A DNA stretch of 64,000 bases from CAZDKK01 sp964603725 (lineage in GTDB: Bacteria > Eisenbacteria > RBG-16-71-46 > CAIMUX01 > WJJG01). A program made the position numbers and the translations under genes. Where the stretch lies: contig CAZRWW010000006.1 in the NCBI GenBank assembly GCA_964603725.1, forward strand, positions 1 to 64,000, written 5' to 3'. The notes below the pieces were generated by a model. The model was not told the origin of the DNA. It saw nothing but the letters and a program-made list of their open reading frames with translations, and made no database searches. Shown piece after piece: positions 52,621 through 59,860 of the stretch; the first letter of the stretch is position 1; each line of letters starts with the position of its first letter.

Positions 52621-53238
52621 GGCGCTCCACTTTCCGACATCGACGGCCAACCGGTCCACAACGATCTTCTTCATGCGGTCATGGAGTAGCATCGCCCGCG
52701 CCGAGCGAGGGCGAATCGCGCCGAATCACCGCCGCGGGACGGATTCGTGCGCCCGCCGCGGCTCATGACCCGCAGCGGGTCGGAGACGGTCTCGGTAGTG
52801 ACATCCACCTGAGTGCCCGTCAGGCCCCGCCGCTCGAGTCGGCTGAACCGTTTCGTGATGTTGAGAGCCTGCCGCAGGGCAGCGGCAGTTTCGCCCCAGC
52901 AGGGGCACCCCCGGGAACTCCGCGCGCCCTGGTCGAAGCTCGCAGGGCCGGAGCATCTCAGGCCCGCCTTGAATGCGGGCGTCCCTCCGGGTAAGATGCT
53001 GGTCGGACACGAGTCTCCTTAGCCAGTGGTGGTCATCAGCGTGAAGGAGTGGCGGCGATGCGCCGCGGTGGGCGGTCAACGTCGGCCCACGCCGGGCCGT
53101 CCGCCTGGGCCCCGACACCGGATCTCCGTTGCTGGGATCTGATGCTTCTCGTGATGCCATCTTGATTGTGCCGGCACCTGGCCCCGCCGTCGCAGCGGGT
53201 CTCTCCTCACGGCTGTCCAAACGAGAGGAGGGCACCTT
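52621..53238. other. Intergenic region of about 620 bases with no recognised gene
   Basis: It holds the divergent upstream regions of the DUF3667 gene and the secreted gene at 53239. Frames here lack family motifs. Confidence 0.4.
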
Positions 53239-55032
53239 ATGTGCAGCCCGAGCTTCTCAAGAACCGGTGCCGCCGTCATCCTGGCCATCGCACTGCCCTG
53301 GATGGCGGCTGGTGCCGGCATGCCGCTCGCTTCCGCTGTCTCCGACGGGCGCGAAACGGCGACGACCTCGCAGCAACCCGAGCGCGCCATGGGCGCTGCA
53401 TCGGAGTTCCTGGCTGGCATACCCCAGGAGAACCGCCGCGCAGCCTCGATCGAGATCGAGCTCCTGACGGAGCAGGGCGCTGGGGATCTCACGACGGCCG
53501 GCAACATCGCGGGGCTCTGGAACAGCGGCCGACACGCAGAGGCGATCGAAGTGCTGCGACGGTTTGAGGCCGCCGGCGCCCGGGTGGCCGTGGGCGTGTC
53601 GTGGGCCGCGGGGGGCGCACCAGCCGGTACACGCGAGCTTACGGATGTCCGCATCGGGGCGCCGCGCAACGACGCGCGGACCGTCGATATCGACTTCGAC
53701 GCTGAGACCGAGCATGGGTTTAGCGTGGCCCGGTGGGGCACGGGCACGGGCGAGGCCCACTGGACCAACAACTTCTCCTGGACTCACGGCTCCACCTGGA
53801 CCGAAACGTACGCATGGTTCTCGAGCATCGGGATCGTCGATGTCGACGCGGCAGTCGTGGGGGACTGGCTGTACGTGGGCTACATCGCCGGAGGCCATGA
53901 GGATGAGGTTCGCGTGCGCCGCTGTCACGTCGCTCACGGACGCGTGGACAACTCATACTACTACAAGGTGGCGCTCGATGCTGGGGCCAGCTCCTTCAAG
54001 GAAATGGTTCTGACCACCGACGCCGACGACTACGACAGCGAGGTCTACGTCCTGGCCATCCAGGCCGACGCCGTGCTGCGCTTCGCCTGGGCCACCGCCA
54101 CCGACGGCATCTTCACGGATGTCGATCCGCCCGCAACTGCGAACTTGTCCGAGGGGCTGAGCGCGACCTATGGCATGCACGGCGCCTGTGGTGCCACCTG
54201 GTTCTGGGTCTCCTATGTGGATACGGACAACCACCTCCGCCTGTTACGCTACGTGGACGACCACTGGAGCGACATGCTGACCTCTCCGGTCGGGGCGCTC
54301 AGGGAGACCTCGATCTCCGCGCACGCGCGGACGGTCATCTGCGCCTACGAGAAGACCACTACATCTGGCACCGGCATCGACTACTTTATCACCTACGAAT
54401 GCGGCTCCGGGGGCGCGTTTGGAACCCTGGCGATTCCCGACGGCGTGAACGTGTTGGGCTACTTCTGCCCGTCCGTGGATGCGCGCACGGGGCGGGGCAC
54501 GGCCGCCATCTACCAGGCCGAAACGGGAGACCCGGATATCGTCTACTACCGTACTCGAGCCGGCTATGCGCCGGGGAGCTGGGCCGACCCCGTCGCGTTC
54601 AACGACTACGATGTGCTGACCGGAAGCGACACGGCTCTGAGTCCGCTCAGGGCGGGGACCGGGTACTTCGATCTCGCGGCGATCTACATCAGCAGCTACG
54701 GTGCCCGGGTTCCCTACCTCGACAAGCCCGGAGCGACCTGGTCGAGTGTCCCCGAAGTCCGGGCCGAGGCCGCGACCCTGCGGCTGCTCGCGGCGCCGAA
54801 CCCGTTCCGGGCGCAAACCACGCTACGCCTCGAGCTGCCGGCCGCAGGGCAGGTGCGTATCGAGCTCTTCGACCTTCTTGGGCGACGTGCAGCGACGCTG
54901 CTGGACGAAACCGTTGTGGCGGGCGCGCACGAGGTCCCCGTGAAAGGGCATGGGCTGAGGAGCGGTCATTACTTCTACAGGCTGACCTCGGGGACGCAGA
55001 CGGACCGGGGCCGACTGATCGTGGTCCCTTAG
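53239..55032 (+). CDS. Large secreted protein, propeller-like, with sorting domain
   Basis: A 597-residue protein after a GAGAGGAGGGCACC leader. A signal peptide (SRTGAAVILAIALPWMAAGAG) precedes a helical part (~30-110) and a long beta-rich region with repeated 'D..YD.EVYVLAIQ', 'WFWVSYVDTDNHLRLLRYVD' and 'PDIVYYRTRAGYAPGSWADP' units, which suggests a propeller. The tail has NPFRAQTTLRLEL, LFDLLGRRAATLL and SGHYFYRL, so it belongs to the same export group. I do not recognise a catalytic motif. Confidence 0.78.
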   Translation: MCSPSFSRTGAAVILAIALPWMAAGAGMPLASAVSDGRETATTSQQPERAMGAASEFLAGIPQENRRAASIEIELLTEQGAGDLTTAGNIAGLWNSGRHAEAIEVLRRFEAAGARVAVGVSWAAGGAPAGTRELTDVRIGAPRNDARTVDIDFDAETEHGFSVARWGTGTGEAHWTNNFSWTHGSTWTETYAWFSSIGIVDVDAAVVGDWLYVGYIAGGHEDEVRVRRCHVAHGRVDNSYYYKVALDAGASSFKEMVLTTDADDYDSEVYVLAIQADAVLRFAWATATDGIFTDVDPPATANLSEGLSATYGMHGACGATWFWVSYVDTDNHLRLLRYVDDHWSDMLTSPVGALRETSISAHARTVICAYEKTTTSGTGIDYFITYECGSGGAFGTLAIPDGVNVLGYFCPSVDARTGRGTAAIYQAETGDPDIVYYRTRAGYAPGSWADPVAFNDYDVLTGSDTALSPLRAGTGYFDLAAIYISSYGARVPYLDKPGATWSSVPEVRAEAATLRLLAAPNPFRAQTTLRLELPAAGQVRIELFDLLGRRAATLLDETVVAGAHEVPVKGHGLRSGHYFYRLTSGTQTDRGRLIVVP

Positions 55033-55899
55033 CTCGGGGCGGAGCGCTCTGGCTCGGGGGGTGGGCTGTCGCGTGCCGCCGGGTGAACCGGAGGAGCACC
55101 GAACGCCAGTTCCACGAGACCCGGCAGGAGGTGGTTGTCGGACGGTCATGCACGACTCGGTCACCATGATCGCGCAGCGGCGGGGACAGGCGACCATGGC
55201 GTGGAGTGAATCCCCGTCGCTGGGCGCAATCGCCCGATGAGGACCATCTCCGGGCTTGCCGTGGTCGGCTGCCGTGGACCGAGCTCTCTGAACCCTTCGG
55301 AGAAGGAAGAACAGCGGGGCGACTTCGTCCTCGGTGGATTCGTGGGGTTCCCTGGCCAGCGGCTCGACTTCTTTCGCGCTGACTTCGCCCCGCAGCACGA
55401 GCCGAATCAGGCCCGCCCCCGGATCTCTCTCATTTGAGTACATGCTCGGCCCCCCCATCACAGGCGTCGGCTCCGCTTGGAGGCGTTCCATGCCATCGTC
55501 GTGGCACAGCGGTCACGCGTCCTCAAGTCTTCCGCGACCCGGACTCCGCGAACGGCTCGTGGCGCCGCCCTCCAGACCGATCCCGGCCTTCCCAAGCCGG
55601 AAGTCGTGTGATGGAAGCCGCGGACGAGACGGGACAAAGGGGGGGGTCAAGATCCCGTCACGGGAGCATCGGGGCGGTGATGACGTTTGCGTGGACGAGT
55701 CGGCGTGGATCGGTCTCCATGATGACGACCATATAGACGAGCGCGAAGAAGACTGCCTGGTGAGCGGGGGAGCCGCAGGTCCGCAGATCCTGGGCGTGGT
55801 CCGCGTGCGACTGACGGCGGTGGGCGCGCCGGCGTCGGTGCATCGGCTCGTTGTCGTGCGGTGAGTTCCCAATCCCAGCGATGGCCGCCAGGAACAACC
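55033..55899. other. Region of about 870 bases without a convincing gene
   Basis: A plus-strand frame ends RVRLTAVGAPASVHRLVVVR and a stop at 55861-55863, which resembles the very end of a FlgD-like sorting tail and may be a remnant. A minus-strand frame starting near 55440 (MYSNERDPGAGLIRLVLRG) has plausible codon use for ~40 residues but no known family. Neither is called as a gene. Confidence 0.4.
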
Positions 55900-55933
55900 G
55901 CGGCCCCGGGACCCTTGCGGGTGCCGGGGCCGC
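55900..55933 (-). terminator. Strong hairpin downstream of the gapped secreted gene
   Basis: GCGGCCCCGG (55900-55909) pairs perfectly with CCGGGGCCGC (55924-55933), and inside it ACCC pairs with GGGT around a TTGC loop. One G-G mismatch separates the two stems. It lies 20 bases beyond the stop at 55954. On the minus strand only a weak T tract (GGTTGTTCC) follows, so it is a hairpin-type rather than a classic intrinsic terminator. Confidence 0.6.
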
Positions 55934-55953
55934 CGACGATCGGGATGAAGATT

Positions 55954-57480
55954 CTATCTGACGATCACCATCCGTTGCGGTCCGAGCTGTGTTTCACCTA
56001 CTCGCAAGTTGACGAAGTAAACGCCCGCCGCCAGCTCCGCCCCGCCGCCTGAACTTCCCCCCCCGACCTCGATCCAGTTGCGGCCGCGCTCGCAGCGGCC
56101 TTCTTCAGTGCGCACGACGCGCCCCGTTGCATCGAGCACCTGCAGGCACACCGGGGCGGGTGCGGCGGCAGCGTAGTGGATGCGTACGGTCCCGCGGGCG
56201 GGATTGGGCCCCGCACCCAGCAATCGGGTCTCGATCGGTCGCAAGATCTCGCTGCCGGGCGGTGGCTCACCCACCGCCGCGGTCACGATCTGCCAAGACT
56301 CGGCAGTGGCCATGTACAAGTGGCCGTCGGTCGCGTCGCGGAAGGAGATGTACCAGTTCTGCCCCGGTGCCACGAACAGGTGCGGATACACATGCGCCGT
56401 CGCCCCCGTGGCCACGGAGTCCGCGACCGTGCTGAGAACGCGCACGGAGTCCGGCAGGTACTCCCCGGCGCGGATGTGCCACTCGTTGTGGAGATCGAAG
56501 CCGAGGTACGCGTAGTCCAACCGCCCCTCCGGCCCTATGGTCAGCGCGAGCTGGCGGCCGACATCCGCGTGGTGGTCGAGCGAGAGGCTCCGCCAGGCCG
56601 GCGCGGCCAGCTCGGGGTCGGCGAAGGCGAGGAAGGTGCCGTCGGCGNNNNNNNNNNNNNNNNNNNNNNNNNNNNNNNNNNNNNNNNNNNNNNNNNNNNN
56701 NNNNNNNNNNNNNNNNNNNNNNNNNNNNNNNNNNNNNNNNNNNNNNNGCACCAGCGACAGGTAGCGGCCAACGTCGTCGGCCTCGCTGGTCACGGCCTCG
56801 GTCGCCCAGGCCGGCGCGGCCAGCTCGGGGTCGGCGAAGGCGAGGAAGGTGCCGTCGGCGGCGCGCTCGCTGAAGGCGTAGCCCACCCCCGGGCGGTAGG
56901 CCAGGCTGCAGTCCGACCCCCGCTGCGGCCCGGGGTCGACCGTCTCGATCGGCGACCAGGCGCCGGCCTCGCGGCGCATGTGCAGCAGCGCGCCCTGGGT
57001 CTGGTTGCGGAAGGCCAACGCAAGCCCGTCCGTGCCGTGCGGCACCAGCGACAGGTAGCGGCCAACGTCGTCGGCCTCGCTGGTCACGGCCTCGGTGTGC
57101 CACACCCGAGGCTGCTGCGGCCCGGCGAACCACAGCTCACCGGTGCTGAGACGCCGGTAGCTCACCGGTAGGTCTCCCGCAGGCGTGGGCGCGACGGCGC
57201 AGTGGCCGTTCACTTCCCCGGAGTCATCGATGATCTGGGGCGTCTCCCATCCGCTAGCGCCCTGCGTGATGAGCTTCAGCTCACCGGTGTCGGCGCGCAG
57301 ATAGACGATGTGCAAGCGGCCGTCGTCGCCCAGCTTGAGATCGGCGAACCGGCCGACGGTGCCATCCGCATCAAGGGTGACGATCGTCCAGTCCCGTTCC
57401 AGCGCCTCGCCGGGCGGCGAGGCGATCGGCGCGAGGCCGAGCACGATCGTCCCGGCAACCACGCGAAGATTGGCTTTCAT
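55954..57480 (-). CDS. Secreted propeller-like protein with sorting domain, interrupted by an assembly gap
   Basis: The frame stays open through a 100-base N run (56648-56747). It has a signal peptide (MKANLRVVAGTIVLGLAPIAS), then units of the type 'GRLHIVYLRADTGELKL' and 'GLALAFRNQTQGALLHM', and a sorting tail (NPARGTVRIHY, VLDATGRVVRTEE, LAAGVYFVNL). The segments TEAVTSEADDVGRYLSLV and ADGTFLAFADPELAAPAW each appear twice, once on each side of the gap. The true length is therefore uncertain by at least one ~100-residue repeat. It follows the related gene at 57534 by 53 bases. Confidence 0.75.
   Translation of the reverse strand: MKANLRVVAGTIVLGLAPIASPPGEALERDWTIVTLDADGTVGRFADLKLGDDGRLHIVYLRADTGELKLITQGASGWETPQIIDDSGEVNGHCAVAPTPAGDLPVSYRRLSTGELWFAGPQQPRVWHTEAVTSEADDVGRYLSLVPHGTDGLALAFRNQTQGALLHMRREAGAWSPIETVDPGPQRGSDCSLAYRPGVGYAFSERAADGTFLAFADPELAAPAWATEAVTSEADDVGRYLSLVXXXXXXXXXXXXXXXXXXXXXXXXXXXXXXXXXXADGTFLAFADPELAAPAWRSLSLDHHADVGRQLALTIGPEGRLDYAYLGFDLHNEWHIRAGEYLPDSVRVLSTVADSVATGATAHVYPHLFVAPGQNWYISFRDATDGHLYMATAESWQIVTAAVGEPPPGSEILRPIETRLLGAGPNPARGTVRIHYAAAAPAPVCLQVLDATGRVVRTEEGRCERGRNWIEVGGGSSGGGAELAAGVYFVNLRVGETQLGPQRMVIVR
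56648..56747. other. Assembly gap, 100 N
   Basis: Exactly 100 N, the usual placeholder for a gap of unknown size. Both flanks repeat sequence found just to the right (56748-56805 matches about 57042-57100; 56606-56647 matches 56806-56847), so the gap lies in an intragenic repeat. Confidence 0.95.
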
Positions 57481-57533
57481 GGCAGTGCACCTCCTGTGGG
57501 GCTCTGTTCCCGCGAGGCTTCGATCAGCCCGTG

Positions 57534-58331
57534 TTAGGGGAGCACTGTGGTCGCGTACTTGAGGTCACCATTGGTGATGTCGTAGTAGGCGATGTGCACC
57601 TCGTCGTTCTCATCGATGAGGAGCGAGTTGTACTGCCCGATGTTGCCGCCGACGTCCACGGTCTGGAGGATCCACTCCGTGCCGCCCGCAACCTTGACGG
57701 CGTACATGAGGTTGTCACCGTTAGGCTCGTAGAAGCTGACGTGCAGTCCGCCCTGTGAGTCGACCCCGATCGACGAGGTGCCCGAGGCGGTCATGGTGGT
57801 GCTGATCTGCGCGACCGTCCAGGTCCCGCTCCCGGGATCCCGGACCGCCGCCCGCGGCGTACCGCCCTCGACGTTTCCGACGATCGCGGGGACTACGTTC
57901 CCGCCGTCAAACCAGAGCGCGAGATCGACAAGGTTGGAATAGAGGTTGAACGGCACGGTCTCCGGGCCCAGGATCCAGCTCCGGGTGGAGAGGTCGTAGA
58001 TTCCATAGCGTGTAGTGCTCGAGGCCGCGTTCGCGATGTGCAGATGGTCGTCCGCATCGACGAGCATGTCCACCACCCACGCGGTGCCCAGAGAGGCATA
58101 GTTCCAGCCCGTCTCGGGCCCTTCCTCGACCCACCAGGCTAGATAGAGCTCGCTCTGGGCGCTCCGGTAGGCGATGACGGGCGTCCCATCGCTCAAGACC
58201 ACGATTCGGGAGTTGTAGCCCATGTCGCCCGAGTCGTCGACGAGCTGCACGTTCCAGCTCTGGGCGCTCGCGGTCGAGCAGAACGCCGCCAGGGCGATCC
58301 CTATGATCAGATGGCATACCGTGCGGTTCAT
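57534..58331 (-). CDS. Secreted propeller-like protein without sorting domain
   Basis: A 265-residue protein with a signal peptide (MNRTVCHLIIGIALAAFCSTASA). Its repeats match the style of the downstream gene: 'VVLSDGTPVIAYRSAQSELYLAWW', 'MLVDADDHLHIANAAS', 'IGVDSQGGLHVSFYEPNGDNLMYAV', 'LLIDENDEVHIAYYD'. It stops right after the last unit (YATTVLP), so it lacks the FlgD-like tail of its neighbours. It probably stays soluble or was truncated. It is in operon-like spacing with the gene ending at 55954. Confidence 0.8.
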   Translation of the reverse strand: MNRTVCHLIIGIALAAFCSTASAQSWNVQLVDDSGDMGYNSRIVVLSDGTPVIAYRSAQSELYLAWWVEEGPETGWNYASLGTAWVVDMLVDADDHLHIANAASSTTRYGIYDLSTRSWILGPETVPFNLYSNLVDLALWFDGGNVVPAIVGNVEGGTPRAAVRDPGSGTWTVAQISTTMTASGTSSIGVDSQGGLHVSFYEPNGDNLMYAVKVAGGTEWILQTVDVGGNIGQYNSLLIDENDEVHIAYYDITNGDLKYATTVLP

Positions 58332-58508
58332 GATCAGCCTCCTCCCGATTGCAGTGCCTGGCTATCCTCTCCTGCAGCGCGGCCGCCCGAGGGCGGCGCT
58401 GTCCGGCTGGCACAGCCCGCAGGTCGCCGCGGGCGGACGCACCGCTGCGAGCCGCTTCTCAGTGGGAAGGGATGCTACTCAGCACTCGGAATCACAGAGA
58501 ATCGTGCG

Positions 58509-59270
58509 TCAGGGAAGCTGCAGGGTCGCCGGCGCGGACAACGAAACCGGTTCCCCGCCCGCCAGGGTCGCCACGCGCCAGAAGACAGCCCCGCCGGACG
58601 GCCCGAGCCGGGCTACCTGCGCGGCGGTGAGGGCCAGCACTGTATCGCGCCCCGCTTCCAGGCGGGCGATTTCCTCCAGGTCCGTGCCGTACAGCATCAC
58701 CCGGTACCCATCCGCCGACGGGACTGCGGGCCAGCTGAGCCGCACCGAACGATCTGGAGCCCAGTCGGCCACGAGTGGCACCGACGCGGAAGGTTGGCCG
58801 CGGAGTACCAGGCTCCCGCCCGCTGGGCTGTGGTCGGTCGGGCTGTGAACGTCCGGGCTGTGAACGTCCGGGCTGTGAACGTCCGGGCTGTGGTGGGCCG
58901 GGCTGTGGTGGGCCGGGCGCAGCAGCAGAGCGATCAGGACGCCGGCGGCGACTAGACCCAACGCGGGTTTCCAGAGGATCTGCATCCGCCAGAACCGCGG
59001 AAAGCGCGGCGGTGCTTGATGGGGATGGTGGCTCTCCCGCTCGGCCTCCGCGCGGATCGCCGCCGACAGTCTCCGGCGTGCGTCTCCCAGGTCGACGCCC
59101 GCGGGCAGGGGCCGGCGCTCGAGGAAGCTGCGGAACGCGATCAATCGGGCGCGGCAGCGGGGGCAGTCGTCCAGGTGCCTCCGCCGCGGGTCGCGGGCAT
59201 CGAGTCGTAGGAGGTCCTCGAAGGACTTCACGGGCGGGCAGGGGCCGGAGCTGGTCTTGCCGGTTTCCAC
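58509..59270 (-). CDS. Zinc-finger anti-sigma factor with repeat linker and extracytoplasmic beta domain
   Basis: A 253-residue protein starting four bases after the ECF sigma stop. The N-terminal ~60 residues carry HLDDCPRCRARL, an HxxxCxxC zinc anti-sigma motif that would bind the sigma factor. One membrane helix follows (ILWKPALGLVAAGVLIALLL, ~99-118). Outside the membrane is a low-complexity linker of HSPDV-type pentapeptides (~120-145), then a ~100-residue FN3-like beta domain (VRLSWPAVPSADGYRVMLY). It should hold the sigma factor inactive until a signal or protease acts on the outer part. It is the third gene of the CHAT-sigma operon. Confidence 0.85.
   Translation of the reverse strand: METGKTSSGPCPPVKSFEDLLRLDARDPRRRHLDDCPRCRARLIAFRSFLERRPLPAGVDLGDARRRLSAAIRAEAERESHHPHQAPPRFPRFWRMQILWKPALGLVAAGVLIALLLRPAHHSPAHHSPDVHSPDVHSPDVHSPTDHSPAGGSLVLRGQPSASVPLVADWAPDRSVRLSWPAVPSADGYRVMLYGTDLEEIARLEAGRDTVLALTAAQVARLGPSGGAVFWRVATLAGGEPVSLSAPATLQLP
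58825..58914. repeat. 15-bp in-frame tandem repeat coding the HSP linker
   Basis: Six 15-bp units starting 'gggctgtg' encode HSPAH, HSPAH, HSPDV, HSPDV, HSPDV and HSPTD. Three units are identical ('gggctgtgaacgtcc'). It lies between the membrane helix and the outer domain of the anti-sigma factor. Confidence 0.88.
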
Positions 59271-59273
59271 CGA

Positions 59274-59858
59274 TCACCTCCGCGAGGTCGCGTCCAGAGC
59301 CGCTCTCAGCTTGCGCCGCGCGCGCTGGAGAATTCCGCGCGCGCCCGTCGCGGTGTCGATCTCCAGCAGGCGCGTGATTTCCTCGATCGACAGGCCCTCG
59401 TAGCAGCGCAACCACAGCGCCGTCTGCTCGAGCGGGTCGAGGTGCCGCAGCACAAGATCGAGCGCCTCCTCCTCCTCGAGCTTCGTCTCCAGCAGTTCAT
59501 CCGGTCCCGGAGCAGGATCCGTGACGTCCGCCGCCGCATCCTCAACGTCCAGGAGCAGCGGTTTGCGGCGCAGGCTGTAGAGACAGCGATTGCGCGCGAT
59601 GGCGAAAATCCAGGAGGCGAAGCCCGAGCGCCCCTCGAAGGTCTCGAGGCGGCGATACGCCGTGAGCAACACCTCCTGGGCCAGATCGAGCGCCTGCTCG
59701 TGGTCGCGCACGAACCGCAGGCACCACAGGTAGACGTGCTCCTGGTACCGCTCCAGCAGCAGTGACGCCGCCCGTCCGCCGGTGGGCCGGCCTCGGTCCG
59801 CCAGCGCCAACTGAACCAGCTCAGCGTCCGACGCCGCGCTTGTCTGCCCCGTCTTCAT
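59274..59858 (-). CDS. ECF-type RNA polymerase sigma factor
   Basis: A 194-residue ECF sigma factor. Region 2 reads LLLERYQEHVYLWCLRFVRDHEQALDLAQEVLLTAYRRL, with 'FASWIFAIARNRCL' after it. An acidic linker (DVEDAAADVTDPAPGPDELLE) joins to region 4 (LDPLEQTALWLRCYEGLSIEEITRLLEIDTATGARGILQRARRKLRAAL). The ATG lies two bases after the stop of the CHAT gene, and the anti-sigma gene starts after its own stop, so all three are translationally coupled. Target promoters cannot be named. Confidence 0.9.
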   Translation of the reverse strand: MKTGQTSAASDAELVQLALADRGRPTGGRAASLLLERYQEHVYLWCLRFVRDHEQALDLAQEVLLTAYRRLETFEGRSGFASWIFAIARNRCLYSLRRKPLLLDVEDAAADVTDPAPGPDELLETKLEEEEALDLVLRHLDPLEQTALWLRCYEGLSIEEITRLLEIDTATGARGILQRARRKLRAALDATSRR

Positions 59859-59860
59859 CT

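Noticed and set aside
55237..55491. Possible small gene on either strand between the two secreted genes
   Set aside because: Codon use is partly plausible on the minus strand, but there is no ribosome site and no recognisable family, and similarity to coding sequence fades after ~40 residues.
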